NCBI GenBank assembly: GCA_964631335.1
Contig: CAZVXD010000048.1
Span: forward strand, 1 to 13,998
DNA: 13,998 bases
Source: JAFGHJ01 sp964631335
Lineage (GTDB): Bacteria; Hydrothermota; UBA3072
Direction of reading: 5' to 3'
In this document: positions 6,874 to 11,564 of the stretch, piece after piece
How positions within the stretch are numbered: position 1 is the stretch's first letter
Layout: every line of letters starts with the position of its first letter
Made by a program: the position numbers and the translations under genes
The notes under the pieces: model-generated
What the model saw: only the letters and a program-made list of their open reading frames with translations
What the model was told of the DNA's origin: nothing
Databases searched by the model: none

Positions 6874-8090
6874 CTTTTTAGCAGATAAGGTTTATTCCTT
6901 TCGAAGGTAAGCGCGGCTTCCTCCACGAGTTTTTCAAATTCATCGTTTGGCATTTTCACAGAGGACTGATAAAGAGAAGCGACTCTCAGGTTGTATAATG
7001 GCAGCATTGTATTTATGATCTTTGCGTGATGTCTTCTTTGATGATGGAATACGGCGGCAAAGTCATACACGATTTTAGCCCAGTTTTCGTGGTTAAGCAG
7101 TGCATAGTCTTTTTCTCTGATTATTGTTTTGAGAAGAATAAAAGATTTTTGATTGAGTACGTCTTTCCAGAGTGAATGGAAATTTGCCCATCCGGATCTA
7201 AAAGATTCCGCTAGAGATTCTAAATCAATGTCAAATTCTTCCGGTTCTAAACCTATTTCCTCCCCCAGTATGTCTACCAGTTCTGAACCTTTAATATTCT
7301 CCCATGAATCTTCATAGTCAGCCATCAGTTCGAATGTGGTAATAACTACCTGGCGGAACATCGGACCCAGATGATGTGAAGGGTCTTTCGCTTCATGCAG
7401 TTTGGCTCCCAGCCTGGTTTGTCCTAACTTATATCCGTTTTTAGCCGCTGTTGTGGTTATCCATGTGTCGATTCCGAACCTGGCTACATCCGTGTCCCAT
7501 CTTTCGTCCTGAAGAAGAGAATTAACCAGTTTCGAGGAAAACGCGAAATCTCCTCCTATAGGTTGACGGACTCTTTTGCCCCAGATGGCTCTTATCAGCA
7601 TATAGGCGATGTTATTTGTGATTGTGGCGTCATATTTATATCTCTTATAGTATGGAGCGATATAGTCGTAGTCGTCTTCGATTATCGGACTTATGAGATT
7701 TTTCATCCATTTCGGTTCGATGGAGCGAAGATCCGAATCTATCATGAGTGTGGCTTTCGCGTTCAGGAAATTAGAAGCTTCGAGAATAGCCCTGACGGCT
7801 GTGCCTTTTCCCGGAAGGCCTCTGTAAATACTTACTATTTTTTCGATATAGGGAGGAACCTCTGCTGCCTTGGAAACTTCTCTTGTGTCGTCCACAGAAC
7901 CCCCATCCATAATAAGTATCAAACTTTTGCAGTCACTCCAGTATTCGTTTAAACCTTCGCCTATCTTTTTTATTACAAAATCTATCGTATCATCGACATT
8001 ATAAGCAGGAAGTCCAACGATTATATCTGCCGATTTTATTTCTTCCAGTCTTCTTCTTAAGTCTTCTCTGATAGCGGTAATCAGTTTCAA
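6858..8090 (-). CDS. GT-A glycosyltransferase related to mannosylglycerate / glucosylglycerate synthases
   Basis: This 410-residue protein is cytosolic, with no membrane helices. The GT-A core has IIVGLPAYNVDDTID (23-37), LILIMDGGSVDDT (57-69), LPGKGTAVRAIL (92-103), the metal-binding DSD at 118-120 (MIDSDLRSIEPKW), QPIGGDFAFS (176-185) and FGIDTWITTTA (205-215). The layout PGKG / DxD-x-x-P-W / QPxGG / GIDT is also the layout of Rhodothermus mannosylglycerate synthase (GT78), which uses free glycerate. The C-terminal roughly 170 residues are helical and His-rich (FHHQRRHHAK). The start is TTG: GGGAGG lies 5 nt upstream, and the next in-frame Met is residue 61, inside the fold. It begins 2 bp after the gpgS stop. 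A single-step glucosylglycerate synthase (Ggs-like) or a sugar-extending enzyme are the two best guesses. Confidence 0.75.
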   Translation of the reverse strand: MKLITAIREDLRRRLEEIKSADIIVGLPAYNVDDTIDFVIKKIGEGLNEYWSDCKSLILIMDGGSVDDTREVSKAAEVPPYIEKIVSIYRGLPGKGTAVRAILEASNFLNAKATLMIDSDLRSIEPKWMKNLISPIIEDDYDYIAPYYKRYKYDATITNNIAYMLIRAIWGKRVRQPIGGDFAFSSKLVNSLLQDERWDTDVARFGIDTWITTTAAKNGYKLGQTRLGAKLHEAKDPSHHLGPMFRQVVITTFELMADYEDSWENIKGSELVDILGEEIGLEPEEFDIDLESLAESFRSGWANFHSLWKDVLNQKSFILLKTIIREKDYALLNHENWAKIVYDFAAVFHHQRRHHAKIINTMLPLYNLRVASLYQSSVKMPNDEFEKLVEEAALTFERNKPYLLKRWEEE

Positions 8091-8092
8091 TT

Positions 8093-9307
8093 CTACCTCC
8101 CGTTTAATTTATCCACTATATCAGGTAATTGTGAGTTAAGTAAGTCGGGCATTGCGCTGTCTATCCTTCCCCAGGTTGGTATTAAATGCGAACCAAGAGG
8201 ATGTTTACTAAATTCTTCCGCTGCTATATCGAATGACGTAGTAAACTTTTCAATTGCTATTATTTCTCTGTTTCTATCGTATTTAAGGTTATTTAGTAAA
8301 GCCAGGTTTTTGTACTTTTCCACGAATTCCATGGCATAATCATAGTATGTTATTTTAAGAGTCCGAACCGTTTCATCATTAAATATTATTCCGTCTTGAG
8401 AGAGTACTCTGAAAAATGTTCTTGCGATATCTATTGCCATTCTCATTATTCCCGATGTAATATTATCGGCGTCGAATTCCTGGTGTTTATGGTCATACTG
8501 GTCTATTAAATCTACCTGACAAATACTGGATAGATCCAGGTTTGTATAAATTTCCCGTAAGAGTCCGATTTCCAGTCCCCAATCGGAGGAAAAACGAACT
8601 CTTCTTGTTAACTCCGTTGTCATCGCCGCTTCCCCGGAAAGAGGATAGCGGAACGATTCAAGATAATCGAAAAACTCTCTTTCTCCGAAAATCTTCCTGA
8701 GAGCTTTCAGCAGAGGTGAAAAGAAAAGACGAACTGCTCTTCCGTGCAGCACATCCGCGAACCTCGCGTAATATCCTTTAGCAAAGTCATAATTGAGACG
8801 TTTTGAAAGTACCGGATAAGTAAGGCGGGCTAAAATATCTCTTGAATAGGTTCGTATGTCGCAATCGTGCAGAGATATCATATATACTTCACCTTTAGAC
8901 AATATATAGCCCACTCCCGTCCACACTCCCCTTCCTTTTCCTCTTTTTCCCGGATCGAGACCATTCTTCTTGAGTTTTTTATATATGGCTTTGATTTGAG
9001 TCGAATCGTTCCATATTACAGTTGTTTTCGTTGGTATTTTTTTAAAAAATTCTTTCGCGTGGTTAAACTCTGTTTTGCTCGCTCTGTCGAGTGATACGAC
9101 AACTTCGTGTATATAATCGGCTTCTTTTAACTGTTTTACGATTCCCGGAAGAGCTTTCCCCTTTAGTTCTGAATATAGCGAAGGAAGAAGCAGGGCAAAT
9201 TTTCTTTCTTTTGTGATTTCCTTGATACTGTTTTCTATCTTTTCGAGAGAATAACTTGACAGTTTATGCAGTGATGTGATAATTCCGTTTTGAAAAAAAT
9301 CAGACAT
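8093..9307 (-). CDS. gpgS: Glucosyl-3-phosphoglycerate synthase, GT81
   Basis: This 404-residue protein has the hallmarks of bacterial/archaeal GpgS. It opens DFFQNGIITSLHKL (3-16), followed by LLLPSLYSELKGKALP (39-54), VVVSLDRA (69-76), the GKGRGVW uracil/ribose loop (123-129), HDCDIRTY (147-154, the DxD metal site), AKGYYARF, FRYPLSGEAAMT (219-230), SSDWGLEIGLL (240-250) and DQYDHKHQ (269-276). The enzyme transfers glucose from an NDP-glucose to 3-phosphoglycerate, the committed step to glucosylglycerate, a compatible solute that accumulates under salt or nitrogen stress. Its ATG lies 8 bp inside the preceding phosphatase gene, with GGAGGG 5 nt upstream. Pairing with an MpgP-like phosphatase directly upstream supports the assignment strongly. 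Confidence 0.88.
   Translation of the reverse strand: MSDFFQNGIITSLHKLSSYSLEKIENSIKEITKERKFALLLPSLYSELKGKALPGIVKQLKEADYIHEVVVSLDRASKTEFNHAKEFFKKIPTKTTVIWNDSTQIKAIYKKLKKNGLDPGKRGKGRGVWTGVGYILSKGEVYMISLHDCDIRTYSRDILARLTYPVLSKRLNYDFAKGYYARFADVLHGRAVRLFFSPLLKALRKIFGEREFFDYLESFRYPLSGEAAMTTELTRRVRFSSDWGLEIGLLREIYTNLDLSSICQVDLIDQYDHKHQEFDADNITSGIMRMAIDIARTFFRVLSQDGIIFNDETVRTLKITYYDYAMEFVEKYKNLALLNNLKYDRNREIIAIEKFTTSFDIAAEEFSKHPLGSHLIPTWGRIDSAMPDLLNSQLPDIVDKLNGR
8096..8101 (-). promoter_or_regulatory. Ribosome-binding site fixing a TTG start
   Basis: GGGAGG on the minus strand, just inside the end of gpgS and 5 nt before TTG at 8090-8088. It decides the start of the second GT-A glycosyltransferase gene: no ATG occurs in that frame until residue 61, which is already inside the catalytic domain. 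Confidence 0.75.
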
Positions 9308-10013
9308 TTTTTCCCTCCAGAGCTTTCTCTACCGCTTTTTTCCATATATTTGGACCGAACCCTTCGAAGCTCCTGTATTTTTTATTCTTTTTGCCTCCCA
9401 GTAGAATAGGATAATCGCATTCATCCAGCATAGGGTAATCGTTTATCGAATCTCCGATGCCGATCGAGAAACCATTCTTTTTTTTCTTTATTATTTGTAC
9501 CGCCCTACCTTTTGATGAACCCCTGTATACCTGGTAGAAATTTCCCCCCCAGAATATTGTGTAACCGAGAGATTTTATTTTTTTCAGAAAATTTTCATCC
9601 GATCCGGAAACAAACCGGAAAGGTTCGGAATAGCTTCTTTCTTTTGCCAGTGGAATTAAATGATCGGGTAATCCCGTGAGTTCCTTTATTCTTTCGCTTT
9701 TCATCTCAGAAAAAAGTTCTATTGCTGTATTCATTTCTCTGGCTGTATTTCGTAGATCACGTTTGATTATTTCGGATCTGGTCGCCAGTTCTTTTTTTTC
9801 TTTATTGATTACCACAAGTCCCCCGTTTTCCGCGGCGTAGGGACCGAAAAAGTCCATTTCGTTGAAAAAGAAATCTATCTCCGGGGAGGTTTTACTTGAA
9901 ATAACGGAAATTACGATTCCTTTTTCTATTAAATTATGTGTGAAATCACGAATCGAGATTGCCGAATAAGAAGAATCAAGAAGGCAATTATCCAGGTCGG
10001 TGAAGATTATCAT
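9300..10013 (-). CDS. HAD-superfamily phosphatase, mannosyl-/glucosyl-3-phosphoglycerate phosphatase type
   Basis: This 237-residue HAD enzyme of class IIB has motif I FTDLDNCLLD (Asp6 nucleophile, Asp8), motif II SSKT (39-42), AAENGGLVV (60-68), motif III Lys in SSKGRA (166-171) and motif IV GIGDSINDYPML (185-196, Asp188 and Asp192). The pattern DLD-SSKT-ENGG-SKGRA-GDSxND is that of mannosyl-3-phosphoglycerate phosphatase (MpgP) relatives. With gpgS directly downstream, the substrate is most likely glucosyl-3-phosphoglycerate or its mannosylated form (GpgP/MggB role). Motif I carries Asn-Cys where the family usually has Gly-Thr. The start ATG overlaps the purB stop by 4 nt (ATGA). No symbol is given because MpgP, GpgP and MggB activities cannot be told apart by eye. 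Confidence 0.85.
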   Translation of the reverse strand: MIIFTDLDNCLLDSSYSAISIRDFTHNLIEKGIVISVISSKTSPEIDFFFNEMDFFGPYAAENGGLVVINKEKKELATRSEIIKRDLRNTAREMNTAIELFSEMKSERIKELTGLPDHLIPLAKERSYSEPFRFVSGSDENFLKKIKSLGYTIFWGGNFYQVYRGSSKGRAVQIIKKKKNGFSIGIGDSINDYPMLDECDYPILLGGKKNKKYRSFEGFGPNIWKKAVEKALEGKNV

Positions 10014-11299
10014 GAGAGTACCCTTTTGAATATTTTATCCTCGTTTTTTAAATAACTTTTAGGATCAAAAAGTTTTTTTAATTCTTCTTTATTCAGATGT
10101 TTTTTAACTCTTTCGTCATTTTCTATTTTTTCTTTAAAACTGCCACCTTTCTGCCAGACTTCCATCGCGTTTTCCTGAACGATATTATAGGCTTCGTCTC
10201 TTTTTACTCCTTTATCGAGTAACATTATGAGTACTTTCTGAGAGAAGACCAGACCGTTGGTTAGCCAGATGTTCTTCTCAATATTGTCTTCGTATATATT
10301 TATATCCTCTATAATGAAGGCGAGTTTTCTGAGCATATAAACGGTTAGAGTTATAGCGTCCGGGAAGTAAATTCTTTCGGTGGAGGAGTGAGATATATCC
10401 CGTTCATTCCACAAAATTATGTTTTCCATAGCGGTGATAAGATAGGATCTAAGAAGACGGCTCATTCCCGAGAGACGTTCGCAGAGAATGGGATTTCTTT
10501 TATGCGGCATCGCGGAAGAACCTTTTTGTCCTTTTTTAAAAGGTTCTTCTAATTCTCTTATTTCCGTTCTCTGGTGATGTCTTATTTCATGAGCGATGTG
10601 TTCCATTGTCGTACCGATGGTGGCAATCGCGAATATATACTCGGCGTATCTGTCCCGGGGTACTATCTGCGTGGATACGGGTTCCGGTTTTAAGTTTAAT
10701 CTCTTTAAAGCTATTTCTTCTATTTCGGGGTCGAGGTGCGCGAAATTTCCCATTGCTCCGGAAATTTTTCCGTATTCGGTTTCTTTTGAAGCTCTATCGA
10801 AGCGCTCATCAGCTCTTTTCATTTCCGAATACCAGGATAGAAATTTCAGTCCGAGAGAAGTCGGTTCTCCGTGTACGCCATGGGTTCTTCCCATTATAGG
10901 AATTCCTTTGAATTTCAGTGCTTTTTCTTTCAATAATTCGAGAATATTTTCCAGATCCTTTTTTATTATTGAAGAACATTCTTTGATCTGGAGAGCGAAA
11001 GAAGTATCGCCTATGTCTGAGGATGTCAGACCCTGATGGAAAAACCTGGTGGAGTCTCCTCCTTTTTCTGCCACAGCGGTTATAAAGGCGACCACGTCGT
11101 GTCTGGTTTTCTTTTCTATTTCCTTTATTCTATCTACGGATACCTCTATACCTTCTAAGGATTTTACCGTGCCGGCTGGAATTTGTCCCAGTTTTTCACG
11201 AGCTGACAGAACAGCGAGTTCTACTTCAAACCATTTTTTGAATTTATTATCGTCCGACCAGATTTTATCGATTTCTTCGACTTTATATCTGGAAATCAT
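10010..11299 (-). CDS. purB: Adenylosuccinate lyase
   Basis: This 429-residue member of the fumarase/aspartase superfamily acts twice in purine synthesis: SAICAR to AICAR and adenylosuccinate to AMP, each releasing fumarate. Motifs are KTRHDVVAF (64-72), TSSDIGDT (92-99), GRTHGVHGEP (137-146, with the catalytic His140) and the superfamily signature SSAMPHKRNP (261-270, with the flexible-loop catalytic Ser). The start is ATG, with AAGGAGGG close upstream (11304-11311). The gene leads the five-gene minus-strand operon and its stop overlaps the phosphatase start. No metabolic link between purB and glycerate-sugar solutes is obvious; sharing a housekeeping promoter may simply give constant expression. 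Confidence 0.95.
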   Translation of the reverse strand: MISRYKVEEIDKIWSDDNKFKKWFEVELAVLSAREKLGQIPAGTVKSLEGIEVSVDRIKEIEKKTRHDVVAFITAVAEKGGDSTRFFHQGLTSSDIGDTSFALQIKECSSIIKKDLENILELLKEKALKFKGIPIMGRTHGVHGEPTSLGLKFLSWYSEMKRADERFDRASKETEYGKISGAMGNFAHLDPEIEEIALKRLNLKPEPVSTQIVPRDRYAEYIFAIATIGTTMEHIAHEIRHHQRTEIRELEEPFKKGQKGSSAMPHKRNPILCERLSGMSRLLRSYLITAMENIILWNERDISHSSTERIYFPDAITLTVYMLRKLAFIIEDINIYEDNIEKNIWLTNGLVFSQKVLIMLLDKGVKRDEAYNIVQENAMEVWQKGGSFKEKIENDERVKKHLNKEELKKLFDPKSYLKNEDKIFKRVLS

Positions 11300-11339
11300 T
11301 ATGCCCTCCTTGAATTTTATGTTGTTTCATCGCTTTTAG

Positions 11340-11367
11340 ATTATAAAAGCATATTGTGGAATGTCAA
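11340..11367 (-). promoter_or_regulatory. Perfect-consensus sigma70-type promoter of the purB-solute operon
   Basis: On the minus strand TTGACA (11367-11362), a 16-bp spacer, and TATAAT (11345-11340). Both hexamers match the sigma70 consensus at all positions. Transcription should begin near 11333, giving a leader of roughly 35 nt that ends in AAGGAGGG and the purB ATG. Directly upstream, from about -50 outward, lies the A/T-rich end of repeat copy C, which could act like an UP element. No operator-like palindrome is seen overlapping the promoter. Confidence 0.8.
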
Positions 11368-11382
11368 GGTTGCCTATATATA

Positions 11383-11514
11383 AAATTAAATATTAAAAAT
11401 TAAAAAGCAAAATGACATATTAAAATGCAAAAAAATTCCTTATTTCTAAAGAAAGCATCTTTTTTCTATTTTTGAACTTTGATTTGTAATTTTACACTTT
11501 GATATTTGATTTTT
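11383..11514 (-). repeat. Interspersed AT-rich repeat with inverted arms, copy C (inverted orientation)
   Basis: This is the reverse-complement of the element at 5543-5690: right arm at 11383-11433 (51 bases identical to copy B), left arm at about 11469-11514, and an unshared core with GATGCTTTCTTTAGAAATAAGG on the minus strand (quoted loosely). It lacks the TTCCGAA tail of copies A and B. The rest of the gap 11300-11564 holds the purB promoter and leader, and on the other side a weak imperfect hairpin (11520-11548) after the subtilase gene. Confidence 0.85.
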
Positions 11515-11564
11515 GCATCCCGGCGGATTTACTGTTATGAATCTCCGGAATAAATCTTAAAATA

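Noticed and set aside
7563..7952. Plus-strand 129-codon ORF opposite the second GT-A glycosyltransferase
   Set aside because: It is antisense to a well-supported enzyme gene, has no recognisable motif and no convincing ribosome-binding site.
11520..11548. Imperfect CCGG..GATT / AATC..CCGG hairpin after the subtilase gene as a terminator
   Set aside because: The stem has bulges and neither strand continues into a clear U-run; kept only as a weak possibility.
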